A stretch of 64,000 nucleotides of DNA, from the NCBI GenBank assembly GCA_001465935.1, contig LNKV01000034.1, forward strand, positions 62,001-126,000, read 5' to 3'. This document shows, piece by piece, positions 22,304-33,896 of the stretch. Each line of letters starts with the position of its first letter. The first letter of the stretch is position 1. A program made the translations under genes and the position numbers. This DNA comes from Clarireedia homoeocarpa. Lineage: Eukaryota > Ascomycota > Leotiomycetes > Helotiales > Rutstroemiaceae. Below the pieces are notes generated by a model. The model saw nothing but the letters and a program-made list of their open reading frames with translations. It made no database searches and was not told the DNA's origin.

Positions 22304-24651
22304 TCAAGTCCACAATCTACAAGTACCATCTGCACCAGCACTGACACACCATGGCTCCTTAGGATGCCAATCAACGTCCATAACACCCAGAGCACTCTTA
22401 ACCTTGTGCCCTTTCAGAACTTTGACCGGCACAATAGTAGCATTCTCCATCATATCACTCACCACCTTCCCATGGAAGATTTGTAGACTACCATCGTCAC
22501 TAGCATCTGCGAACAATGGAAGTCCTCCCTTGTGGTACTTCACTGCTCGGATAGCCTTTTGGTGGAATCGCATAGTCTTATAAGGACGAGTAGAAAGATC
22601 GAGATCATGCCATAACAATCGACGATCATAAGATCCAACGATGAGATTATCACCTCCTGGATGAATGTCGAATGAAGAGATCCAGCGAGCACCAGGCTGG
22701 ATGATCTTGACTAACTCTTGCTTTTGAAGATCATAACTGCGGATAGTGCGTTGAGTAGCGACGAAGAAAATAGGTCGAGATGGATGGAACTGGACGGTTT
22801 GAGGTATTCCTGGCAGGCGGCGGAAAGGTATCTGGGTAAGATGCTTCGAGAGTGTGTGGATTGCCACAGCGGACTTTTGGGCAGTGGGAGAGACCGTCGA
22901 GAAGAAATCGCCTCTTCTGTGCCAACTGATAACCTTGACAGTTGTTCTTACAGTAATCTTGATCAGCACACCTTCATCTTGAAGTCGTGAGCTTGGCCGA
23001 GTCCATGTTGCGACCGGTTCTTTCTTTTGCCCATTTGCTGTGAGGGCTTGTGTAGTATTTTTTGCATAACCAAAACCAGCATCCAAGAGCTCCCGACTAT
23101 TGCTTTCAGCAATAGGGTCGACAATAGTAGGAACCATGAGGTATACATCTTCTCCTGCGGCAGCTGAAAGTATGATCGCATCTTTCGTAGGACGCCATCT
23201 AACAACGTTAACTGCTTCTTCATCCCCAACTTGTGCGCTCCAAAGTTGCTTCCCGGTAAGAAGTTCCCAGACACGGACAGTGCCATCATCACCACCGCTG
23301 GCTAACCAGGTTCCGGATGGGTCAATTGCCAGACTTCGAACTCTGCCCTCGTGACCACGGAACAGTACTTGTGTAACCGTTGGGAATGGTTTCAATTCCT
23401 CCGGCTTTGGTAGGTTAGGTAGCAGCGATGCAGGATCAATGTTTAACCTGTTCTTCCTGACCCGAGGAGCCAGATACAAATCAAGTGATCGTTCGAATCT
23501 CTCATTAATAAATCTGTCATATGCGGGGACCTTGCGAAGTGAATCGTATGCCGTCGGTAGATATTCTTTTTCTCTGTCCTCCGGATCTGTTGCTTCCCAT
23601 TCTTTCTTCTCTGCCTTTGATGGAAGGTACTCGGGGGGTGGGTTATAACTTAGGTCATAACCTGGTGGAGGTGGCTTTGGTGCTGGGATTTTCATGACAT
23701 GGTCTGGTTGAGCTTCCTCGTTTTGCCAGATATCATAGTGATGTTCCTCCTCCTCTTCATTTTCTCGCTCTTCTGGTGGTCGATATGGAAGGATTCTACC
23801 TTCTCGAATGGCGCGAACTATTTTCATTACTCGTTTTGCTTCATGCTTAGACGGTAAGAATCGACGTTTCGGCTCCGGAGCGCCGCTTAGAGGCATTATT
23901 TCTTCCTTCGAGGTAAAGTATGGAACAGTTTCCTATGCCAGTTAGAAACATGCATCAACAGTCGCGAAGAAATACTCACTGGGTAGGGGTCATAACCATC
24001 TTCCGGCACCTCATTCGTTTGTATCCTGCGCAAGATTTCCAATTCCTCTTGACTCAGATTGAGAGGTTTGCCAGTAGAGGGATCTGTAAGACCTGTCCAG
24101 CCTTTGGGAACCTCAATACTGTCTAGAAGTGCGTCAAGAGCCTCTCCCTTCGCGGGGCGCATAATTTTCTTGCCATTGATATCATATCCAATGTGAGGGT
24201 AAGAATCATAAAACGATAGAGGGATATTGCCAATCGTATTCGCCGGTTCTTGAGCATCGGAATCGTCTGAGTCGTATACAGGATCTATCTCCTCATAAAC
24301 ATAGCGTTCTCCACCGTTTGCATCCTTTACAACCCGGTAATTTGGCTTATCCTCGTCCTCCTCGATGCCATTGGATTTAGCAGAAGTATTCTGAATCTCC
24401 ATATCTTCATCTTCACCCTCATCCTCATCCTCAGGTATTTCGTCACTATCCAATCCTTCAAGCCCGTCATCTTCTGCGACTTCCTCATCGTCACTATTCT
24501 CCTCCTCACTTTGGTCCGACTCGTCTTCACTTTGCGACAGTATTCCCTCCAATAGCCCATCACCAAATTCTGCCTCTGATTCTGCATCTGAATGTTCTGG
24601 TGCGTCTCGAGTGACAGCTTTGCGCTTCCGCTGATTGGTTAATGGCGCCAT
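22304..24651 (-). CDS. ERB1: Ribosome biogenesis protein ERB1 (BOP1 homologue)
   Basis: Two exons (24651–23980, 23932–22304; 47-nt intron with donor GTGAGT and CTAAC branch) give 766 residues. ERB1 works with NOP7 and YTM1 in 27S pre-rRNA processing and 60S subunit assembly in the nucleolus. The N-terminal 120 residues are very acidic. The BOP1 N-terminal domain follows (YDSYPHIGYDINGKKIMRPA, VPKGWTGLTDP, DGYDPYP), then the joined segment ETVPYFTSKEEIMPLSGAPE, EPKRRFLPSKHEAKRVMK and a C-terminal WD40 propeller (GHEGRVRSLAIDPSGTWLAS, DDGTVRVWEL and the final GADGTCRLWT). The junction restores the conserved YFTSK segment. It is divergent from the Zn2Cys6 gene, 283 bp apart. Confidence 0.97.
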
Positions 24652-24934
24652 TTTTGAGGATAGTTGAAGATTTTTGGTCTTGAGGCTTTAGGAATCTCAA
24701 GTTTTTTTCTACAGAAAAATTCACGACACTTGAGCTTATCATAAGTCCTTATCTTAGCGCAGATTTCCTGAGGTCTGGGGGCCTCACGGGCTTGAACTAA
24801 CCCCTCGTAACCCTGTAGCTTGAATCGTCGGACAAACATCCGACGATTGGAATTGTCAGCTTGTTAAATGCATAAAAAGAACAACCAAGCCATTGGGTTT
24901 TGAAATCTTCACTTTGTCTCAATTTGTTATTGTG

Positions 24935-26594
24935 ATGGCGGCTCTAAACAATACGGATGCAGAAACTAGCGTAAAGCGTCGCGCTTGTGATGAATGTAGT
25001 GAGTGCAGTCTTGATCTTTCGCCGAAGTTTAATCACTGATCATACTATATAGGATCTAGAAAACTTGCATGCTCGAAACACGCAGATGGATGTGAAAGAT
25101 GCAAACGGGAGAACATAGTATGCCACTATTCAGAGCAGAAACCTATGGGTCGTCCCCGAAAGCGACAGTTTATCGAGCCTACGAGGGATGAGCCGACCAT
25201 TGCCCAGACTCAACAGAATGAGAACTTCCCGGACCTTTACGCAGTTCCATTTACCGATAATCTCAGCGGATACACTGATAATCATGTCATAGAACCGTAT
25301 TTCACCGATCTGGACCCCTTACAACTAGGTATAGAACCACAAAACGTTGAGATTTCGAATGGCTCTTGGCTCCCAACCACGAACGACGATCAGCTGTCGT
25401 GGCATTTTGGAAATCGTGACTCTACTACCAGGCATCCAATTGACTTTAGTGATATAGATATTAGAGGAGGGACGAGCACCACGATCTCCTTGGACCAAGA
25501 ACCCCAATTATCTACATCCTCAGACCCGTCGTCTACGGGTAGCAGCGGACTTCTTGAGAATTCGACAAATTCTTGCAGTTGTTTGGCCTCTATGTATCTA
25601 TCACTCGCAGCTCTGCAACAATTCCCGAGTGACATTACAAAGGCTCTCCAGGTTGTTCGTGCGGCCGCTAGAACAGCGGGGAAATCTATCTGGGTACGTA
25701 TCTTCTTGAGATATTGCACTTTAATGTGACATGGGAGTATTCTTCTGAAAGGATGCATTAGAGGCGGCGCTAATTGATGAATCAATCCTCAAATGTAAAA
25801 TTTGATTCTATTTCTTCTCTAGCCAGAGAACGAGATTGTATTATTGATTCACGATTTGAACATTGAAGATCCGAGCATCTAGCTTTGAAGTGGATAATTC
25901 AAAAGTCGAATGGGGTGTCAAATCTCGGAATTTGATTTTGGTCCCTGAACTAAAAGCCACCCTGGTCGTGGGACTCTCTTATGTGTGTGTCATACTGTTT
26001 ACAACCAATTCTAATCTCTGAATGTAGTGCCCTGCCTGCGGCGCCATCACGATAACATGTGCAACACCACCTATCGAAGCCTTTCAGAACACTATGCTTC
26101 TTGGGACAATATTACCTATCATAGCCAATGGTTACGGTCGCCTACTCAAGATGATCGATGATGAAACAGCCACTGCCATTGCGACCGGTCAGACAAAAAG
26201 GTTTGAGTACCTAGAGTATGGGGGTTTATGTGAGAGCCAGAGGCCACTTCTAGAGTCTATCGCGTGCATGGGGCAAGGATTGTCACATGCAGACAAGGAG
26301 ATGCAGCCTTCGGAATGGCGAAGGACTGTACGTGCTTTACTGCGTGTCGATATATACGGCCACGAGCAACCAGGCTTCAAGTTCAAAGGCCTCAAAGATC
26401 TCGTCGCAGAGATGGAGCATCGACAAAATGCTCGCCACGATATTCTAGATGCCCAAGCAGCAGCGGGCCTTCCGCCACCAGAAGGTCATTTTCCGGACTT
26501 GAAAGGCACCCTTTGTTTGGGGGAGAAGTCACGAGGCTGCTTGGAGATTCTCAAGATGGCAAAAGTCGCTATCGATAGTATCGTGATTGCCTAA
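24935..26594 (+). CDS. Zn2Cys6 transcription factor
   Basis: Three exons (24935–24998, 25053–25693, 26028–26594) give 423 residues. The first intron splits the zinc cluster; splicing gives the six cysteines at 18, 21, 28, 35, 38 and 45 in the CxxC-x6-C-x6-CxxC-x6-C pattern, binding two zincs for DNA contact. GRPRKR follows as a basic linker. The C-terminal part (CPACGAITITCATPPIEAFQ, MLLGTILPIIANGYGRLL) resembles the regulatory half of small C6 regulators of secondary metabolism. The second intron is long for this genome (334 nt). The join SIW–CPACG keeps frame and family order. Target genes are unknown, and no biosynthetic cluster is visible nearby. Confidence 0.82.
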
Positions 26595-27075
26595 GAGGCC
26601 GTAAAATGCTGTCCTACCTAGTGCTTAAAGGGGTTTTCCGGTGGCTGCTTGCTGAGCACAATGAATGATGTGATAGCGCAACTTCGTGCTCTGACTGGGA
26701 CTCATTTTCACAACTTCCCAAATGCGAGGTTCCAAAAGAATTCACTGACAATCTCAAGGGCCTCCAGTTTCCTAGTTTGGTTCAATGAACATCGAGGCAA
26801 ATGGTACAACGCCTACAAACAATAGCGATCTCTGTGAGCTGCATCTTCGATCAAGGAGGAGAAAATCAGCTATGGCATCATGAGAGAACATTTCTCTGAT
26901 GTTCAACACATAGCGCGGCCTGGCTAAAGAACTTGCATTTTTCTAAAACGCTAAAGAATGTCTTATGGATATCACGGCTTCCAGACCATCTAGCGTTTGA
27001 TTGGATGGCGACACATGTGGACTCAGCCATTCTCTCAATATACAAGCCAGATCTATATATTTAACTATTTATTCT
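26595..27075. other. Convergent intergenic region
   Basis: About 480 bp between the 3' ends of the Zn2Cys6 gene and the HeLo–pseudokinase gene. Nothing recognised beyond likely 3' untranslated sequence. Confidence 0.55.
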
Positions 27076-28961
27076 CTAAACCCTCAAACTCTCTAGACTT
27101 CCCACCACAAACTCCAAAAGCTGACCAACTTCCGCACTGCTCAAATCCTCCTTAACACACAAACACCTCTCCACAACCTCTCTATACAACCTTCCCGTCT
27201 TGCTTCCTAATCCTGGCACCAAATTCTGCAAAACGATCTTATCTCGAAACCGCTCCGCACTATAATGACTTTTATGATATGTCTGCAAAGTCTTCCACAA
27301 ACCCATCTCCAGTAGTATCAGGCCCAACGAATAGATATCATAGGATTTGCAGTACGGCTTCCGGGATATGGCTATGTTGGTATTCAAAGACGACGGATGT
27401 CGATGCAGATTCTCTGCGGTGGAGTTCTTTGACGCAATAGACATCTCGCCCAGCTGGTCGGGACGAGAAGCGTCGAAGCCGAGAAGATACGGCGTTGATA
27501 TATCAGGGATATTAGAAGCGGCCGATGTGAGGGTGGGGGATTTGCTATATGCGGAGGGAAAAAAGAGGATATTGGAAGAAGAGAGGTTCTTATGCAGCCA
27601 GTCAAGTGAATGAAGGGACCAGAGTGCAACGGCTAGGGTATGCGCTAGCTTGAAGCGATCACCCAGATCAGGTGTCCGGAAATCGTTGCTGAGGATTAAG
27701 GAGCGGAGGGTTGAGGAAGAGGTATGCGAGGACGGTGTTGCGTATACTAGCCCGTAGCGCGAAGAACCACTGTCGTCAGTATAGCCTAGACAATCGACGG
27801 TGTGGAGATCAGGATGGCGGTTGGAAGCGCTGTTGATCATGCGCGCAAGATCATCGATGCGACGGAGGTGATTGAGTCGTGCATCCAGATCTTCCTTTTC
27901 GTACTCTACCCATTCTACTATTATTTCCTGTGGTTCCGCGAATGACGGATTCGAATATGTGCCATGTACTCTGCTCGCCTCCCTGTTCATGATCTTTAAC
28001 GCTGATCGCTGAATTTTGAGCGCATATGTAGGCTTGAAATTCTTGGTGTCCTTCTCGTCAAGATTAATCCTTAATTGCTTGAGATTGGCTGAGACATTCA
28101 AGCCTGGGTATACTCCGCTGCTGGCCGATTCTAGCATGTTAAGTTTGCCCAGATCCCGGTGTGCGTCTGCTAGTAACTCGTTCGTCCATGTGCGATGCAA
28201 TGTTGCCAGTCTCGATGGCGGAAATAGTTGTTCCAGCCCATCATTATAATCCTTCAAATCCTGCAACAAAACCAAAAATTTCTCCTTATCCCCAATAACC
28301 CACTTCACTCTCCTTGACAACTCCGTCCTCAAACTCAACTTTCCTATTCCTTCCCTCTCTCTACTATCTCGTCTGTCCTTCTCACCACCTACCGGCTCCT
28401 CCAGAACACCATACCTCTCTTTCAATCTCTGAAAATCCGTAATGGTCCTATACAACTCACTTAAAATTTCCATTGCCAACGCGCGCATGCGTTCGCTGCC
28501 CATTCCCGCAGATAACCGTGCTTCAAACTCTCCCTCTAGGACGCCCCATTCGCGACCCCAGACGAGGAGACGCATTTCCTCGATGCGGATTTTGCAGATG
28601 AGACGCTCCGAGTCGCGGGTCATGTGAGAAGCAGTGATAAAGAGGGAGTAGGCTTGTATGCATCCGGAGAAGATTTCTGGAGACGATGGTCAGTGAATTA
28701 GGGATGGTAGGCAATGGGAGAGATTGTAATCGTATAGAGGTGAGAGTAGTAGTAATACTAAAGCATAGAGACGGAGTATGAAGTGACTAGAACTAAAAGC
28801 CAAACATACACTGCAAGCACTAAACTCGTCCAGTGCAACACAAAGCAAAGGATACAACAGCATGAAAAAACACATGATCAAGAAGTAGCAAGTAAACACT
28901 CACGTCCCAGGACGCCCACAGCGCCAACAATAGACAACGCTGTGCCGAGAACTTCAGCCAT
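27076..28961 (-). CDS. HeLo-domain protein with C-terminal pseudokinase
   Basis: Two exons (28961–28904, 28676–27076; 227-nt intron) give 552 residues. The first exon encodes MAEVLGTALSIVGAVGVLG, and joining gives QIFSGCIQAYSLFITASHM, the start of a HeLo (prion-inhibition and propagation, HET-s-like) four-helix domain spanning about 1–200. Residues from about 250 form a protein-kinase fold that lacks catalytic residues. The usual VAIK lysine region reads EIIVEWVEY (about 270), the HRD loop reads LHKNLSSSNILF (about 380, Asp missing) and the DFG site reads LGFDASRP (about 419). The SYDIYSLGLILLEM helix is preserved. HeLo domains act in fungal programmed cell death at membranes. A membrane-toxic effector controlled by the pseudokinase is inference from the architecture. 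Confidence 0.88.
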
Positions 28962-29932
28962 GATTGCCGCAATTAAGACTCCCTATATTGAACCGCACAC
29001 ATGTACTGTAAACTCCAGACATTCGGACTCTACTCAAAGATCATCTTTGGAGGAGGAACAACTCAAGGTGTGGTAGGCTAAACATCGGTGGAATTCACTT
29101 GTGTGTATATACAAAATAAGTTACAATAATCTGCAAAAAAGAAGTGAGCAAAATCTACAGAGCAAGGTGCAACGAGCACCAGCAGTAGAAGAACACGAGC
29201 CTTGACAGATCATACTCGTGGTCAAAATAGTCCAGTAAGAAGAGCACTTTTTTTTCAAGAGTGGCTAGTGGGAATTAGCAATGCAAGTGCGTGTCATATG
29301 TATGCGGCTGTGCTCGGCATCTGCCCCTCTTTGAGCTTCATAGTTATCGAGAGCACGAAGATGTTTAATAATATCGTTGATTCGTGGTGAAAACTTCTCC
29401 TGCCATTCGATTGGTAATAAGTTTTAATGTTAGGTAAGACTTCCTTCAGAAATGTTTCGACTTCGACAATGGCTGGCCCGAGTTGCCGAAAAAGAATTAG
29501 GCCTCCTTTTTTATTAAATATACTCGCCTTTAAAAGAATGAAAGAATGACCAAGCTTCAGACATTGCCCTTATCTGCGCAGAGAAGACAATGTTTCGTAC
29601 CCAATGACGGACGATATCTGTATCTTTCAGGAGAAATGGCTATTAAGCAATTGCTTTATTGTAGCGGATCCGCTCCTGTTAATTTTCATCATCTACCTTG
29701 AAATATTGCTGTCTTGAAATTTACATTTTGAAAATCCGATACTATGATTTGAAACAAGCTGCCTTGTTTCCGTGCATGTTCTCCCATGAGAGAAAGAAAA
29801 GATCAGGGTAAAACCTATCCATCAACATCAAGCTGAACTCCGCCTTATATGCAGGACTTCCCGTTTACTCTTTTTTTCCAGAACCTTCATCCCCAACCTT
29901 CTTCTGTTTGACCCCACCATAGCTACCACGGC
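28962..29932. other. Intergenic stretch, nothing recognised
   Basis: About 970 bp containing the promoter of the HeLo–pseudokinase gene and the 3' region of the ERV29-like gene. Short frames only. Confidence 0.5.
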
Positions 29933-31073
29933 CTAGTAGACCTTCTTCTTCTCATCAATGCTGTATTTTCCTGGTCCGCTGTTCACGAGAAGGAGGAGAC
30001 CTCCCACAATGGATAGAATTTGGAAGAAATCGTACTTGGCGAAGTCCTTGTGAGGGTGGTGCTCGTGAAGCTATAATAAATTAGCCAATTGGCCCCGTGC
30101 CAAAGAGAAAAGTAGAATACACTCACAGTCCAGAAGTTATTGACCAAAACGTTGAAGACACTCAAGATGACAACAAGCATAATAGCACTGAACTTCGCCT
30201 TGAAGCCCACAACGACCATAACGCAAGCGACGAAACCCAAAAGTGCAACAATCACTCTCCAAATGCTCCATGTGCCACTGAAGATGAAACCGACGAAAAG
30301 GAAGATCAACAGCACACGACCAGCGAGCTGGAAGTACATTTTGCGATCCTTCTCATCAATCTGTGGTAATCCAGCGAATGCCTTTGACTTTCGCACCCAT
30401 GAATCAGATAAGACCATCAAAAGACCACCCATGACGGAAAGATTTCGGAGGAAGAAGTTGAGGTCGAAGATGAGTCCATATCCGAGAGCCTGTATCACCA
30501 CAACACTGATCAATCCACCAACAGCATAATCCGAGTACTTCCGTGCGATAACCAGTGTAGAGCATGAAGTCATAGCAAGAACGTTGACCATGAGGAAAAG
30601 GTGCGTAAGGCCATTGGGAACTAGAAAAGATCATCAGCTATGCTGTGCCTCCACTACATAAAATACATGTATCTTACTGTGTCGGTAGTCGTGCAGGTAT
30701 AATAATTGATCGTTCCATTGCGTAATGATTCTGATCGCATCCTCTATGAAAGTAACAACGATGAGAAATCGCCCGATAGCCGGTAAGTATCTGCAGATTG
30801 GAAGGGTCAGTCGATGTTGTAGACAGAAGCTGCATCAAGCTTATGAAAGCACCCAAGCTGTCCTTTTGCTGCGGGGTATCGTGAGAACATGAGTAGCACG
30901 TACGGCTTAACAGGATCACTTAGAGTATCCAAGAAATCCTCAATTTTGCTCGTCTGCTCCCTGATCGCATCAAGAGGGCTTGGGTCGCTCGGATTGTCCA
31001 TGCCACCCATACCTGGCCCGCCAAATGAATTCGGCCCTCCCAAATTATATCCTGCGGTACCGCGTATCGACAT
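29933..31073 (-). CDS. ERV29: ER cargo receptor ERV29 / SURF4 family
   Basis: Four exons (31073–30904, 30790–30678, 30620–30127, 30070–29933) give 304 residues, the family's normal length. ERV29/SURF4 packages soluble secretory proteins into COPII vesicles at the ER. The first exon is glycine-rich at the start (MSIRGTAGYNLGGPNSFGG), and the joins give DPVKPYLPAIGRFLIVVTFI, ITQWNDQLLYLHDYRHIPNG and NNFWTLHEHHPHKDFAKYDF, all in family order. Several hydrophobic membrane segments follow. The protein ends KKKVY, a KKxx-type dilysine ER-retrieval signal. The upstream in-frame start at 31151 would add 26 residues but lies outside the conserved start. The first ATG at 31073 is preferred. Confidence 0.94.
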
Positions 31074-31977
31074 GGTCGCAAGTTGCTTGGTGAAGTTGCA
31101 CCAGATTAACAAAACTGCTGGGTATGAGATGGGGGGAGAGAATATCCTCAATACACAATATAATACTCGGTATTTACTGAGGATAGCAATTGAAGAATCT
31201 GAGCGAGAAGGAAGAGAAGGAGAAGGAGAAGATTAGAGAAGGAGAATGAGGTGAGGTGAGGTGAGGCCGTTGAGGTTAAGGTTACTATGGATCTCGGTAG
31301 AGCAAACTGTCCTTTCAGGGTCGGAAACTCTCTACGGAGGACCTGAGGACCTAACCTACAACGATTCATTACCTTATTTATCCTTTGGTGCCTTCCTTAA
31401 GGAATCTAGCAGATCAGGTGAATTGCACCAAAATGCTCGTACGTGGTGTAAGCTCTTACCTTGTTCATTAGCATCGCCTTTTGAGACCTGAAAGGGGTCA
31501 AGAGGTCTTGCTGTCGATGATGGATCTTATTCATGGATGCACAAAATTAGTATCTATGTTATTTGTCTTTTTCTGACTATTTTCTATCACATTGATTTCT
31601 CTTTAAAATACTGCGTGGTCCGTATCTGATAATCCATCGAAGTTCATCGGGCAGGTTTCAGCCTTTAGGGTTATGGTCCCAGCTTTCTCCGTACCGCAGA
31701 ACAGATCTAGAATGCCAACCAATTGTCCTCTCATGATTGATTCTTGAGATCCGCATAAATCCATAGGAACAGAAATAGGAGTAACAGTCCTATCATTCCA
31801 GTGCTCCTACGTCATGAAAGGAGTTATAATCAATTTTCACAAACTCCATCCTGTTCGAGTAATCGATTCCCCCTTTCTAAAACAATATCCACTCGCTACC
31901 TAGGTATAACGCCCCAATCATAATTGGTAGTAGCAATAGATTTAGACATAAAAGTAACCCTAATACGAGTCAGGTCC
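31074..31977. other. Intergenic stretch, nothing recognised
   Basis: About 900 bp. A short GAGGT tandem lies near 31249–31266. The right part is likely the 3' region of the verprolin gene. Confidence 0.5.
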
Positions 31978-33483
31978 TTAATGGAAAGCACTTAAGTCCA
32001 ATGGAACACTGCTCCCCCGTCCTGCACGATATTTCTTGATACCCCCGACAAATTCTTTTGGTTTGGGGAACTGAGATTCGTCCGGGAATTTCCATCGAGA
32101 ATCGTTGATGATAATTCTCCCATTTGGACTGGCACTCTTGGGTAAGCTGCCATTTGAAGAAATGGTATAAGAACTGGGATCTATATGACTTCTTCCCAGG
32201 TTCTGGCTTTGCTTCCTTGAAATAGGTGCTGCCGGTGCGGCCGTCAGGGCTGGGGCAGGGGGTAATGGGGGCGAGACGGCTCTGTGAGGTGTAGTGGGTC
32301 CATTAGAAGGTGGAGGAGGTGGTGGCGGAGGAGCTCCCATTGGTGACACTTGGCCAGCAGCGCGAATTGCAGCCTGCATTGCAAGACTTTGCCCTCCTCC
32401 ATTCGTCGCCGGTGGTGAAGTTGGAGGCGGAAGGGGTGGAGGTGGCGCATGTGATTGGGGCGGACCGCCGGGTGGACGAGGAACTGGCGAAGGTGGCGGT
32501 GGAGGCGCAGGAGCGGCAGGCGGAGGAGGTGCTGATGAAGAGGGCGGGGGTGGTGCAAATGTTGGAGGAGGAGGTGGTGGTGTTGACAATGCAGCCGAAA
32601 GAGCAGCCGACGAAGGTTTTCGTGAGCCCGGAGGTGGTGGAGGAGGTTTCTTCCCAATCGGAGGTGGAGGTCCCTTTAGAGATGCAGAAGACGCAGGACG
32701 AGGTACTGAAGGCGCTCCTGTCTTTCGTAGATTGGCAACCGAGGGTACAAAAGCTGGCGTACTGACAGCTGTTTGAGTTGGGGGCCTGACAGTTGGTAAG
32801 GGTGGAGCTGCCCCTGTCGGAGGTCTCGGTGCAGCCATGCTAGGGGGCTTCGGTACAGAACTATGTGAAGATTCTGGATCTGATGCGTATGATGATTCTC
32901 GGTTTGCTAGAGCATATTAGAACTGATCGTAGGGTAGAAAGTGTATAAACATACCCCCTGTATCAACTCCTCCGCCTCGTTTCTTTAATTTTGGTATACC
33001 GCCGGCGAGGATTCCTGCCAATTGAGGTGGCTGTTCCATTCCTGTAGCGCCGCTACTATCCCGACTATTTTGATCACTATTACTTCGGCCTCTATTTCCG
33101 CCCGGCACAGGTGGTGCAAGTCCTCCAGGGGGTTTCGCCATTCCCGGAACAGGCGGCGCACTCGCAAAAGATGTCGGACCGGAGCCTCCAGCCGGTTTGC
33201 CTACGATGGGCGCCGACCGATCGTTCGTTACTGCCTTCTTCAAGGATTTTCCTTTGGTGATATCTGAGAGAAGCGCGCCCTGTAACTATGTTAGCGACAC
33301 ATGTTTACAAGACCAGTGAATCATTCCACTTGGGCACAAGATTTGAAAACTCACCCTGTTGGCTGCGACTTTAGCAGGAGGCCTTGACGGCATACCTCCA
33401 GGTGGAGGAGGCCCTGGAGGAGGAGGTGGACCGCCGAGCCCTCCTGGCGGAGGAGGGGGAGGAGGAGGTGGAGGAGGAGGCAT
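31978..33483 (-). CDS. VRP1: Verprolin / WIP-type actin regulator
   Basis: Three exons (33483–33355, 33279–32955, 32906–31978) give 460 residues. Verprolin binds actin and WASP (Las17) and drives Arp2/3-dependent actin patches in endocytosis and polarised growth. The protein starts with a twelve-proline run. Joining exons 1 and 2 rebuilds a WH2 actin-binding motif, NRGALLSDITKGKSLKKAV, at about 42–60. A second basic segment, IPKLKKRGGG, lies near 140. Long proline-rich stretches occupy 190–390 (poly-P ligands for SH3 domains and profilin). The end, DSRWKFPDESQFPKPKEF, resembles the WASP-binding region. The proline codons make the opposite strand read as glycine-rich open frames, which are shadows. 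Confidence 0.92.
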
Positions 33484-33896
33484 GCTGTCGCGATGTGAAT
33501 AACAGTTGTTGCGAGTAGACAATCGGTATGGTTTGGAAGTAACTTTGCGATCGCAGATTCGGCCGGGGTATCAGTTGGAAAGTACAAGAAATGAAGGCCT
33601 AATCTCAAAAATGAATGTGGTAGGGAGTACTCGAAATTATTTAAAGAGATGCCTAAAGAAGCAACGTACTCAGTAGAAAGTTATATATCCGTTTCATTAT
33701 GTTTGAGTGTTCGTCACAATTGTGGCGCATGAATTGCCAGCCTCGTCTAGTTGATGTAAGACTTACTAGGATCAGGGATTGCAGCATGCCGTGTGGCTTG
33801 ACGGTTTGGTTACATGAACAGCTTAAAACTTCCACTAGGACAGCAACCCTCCATTGCACATCACAACTTCAAGCGATTGTGCGATAGACAGCAAAC
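33484..33896. other. Divergent promoter region between verprolin and the mitochondrial protein
   Basis: 413 bp separating two start codons that point away from each other, so both promoters must lie here. Short overlapping frames only. Confidence 0.6.

Noticed and set aside
31074..31151. Upstream start for the ERV29-like protein adding 26 residues
   Set aside because: The added residues are hydrophobic and not family-like; the next ATG gives the conserved MSIRG start.
32294..32776. Glycine-rich plus-strand frames within the verprolin gene
   Set aside because: Reverse-complement shadow of proline codons in verprolin.
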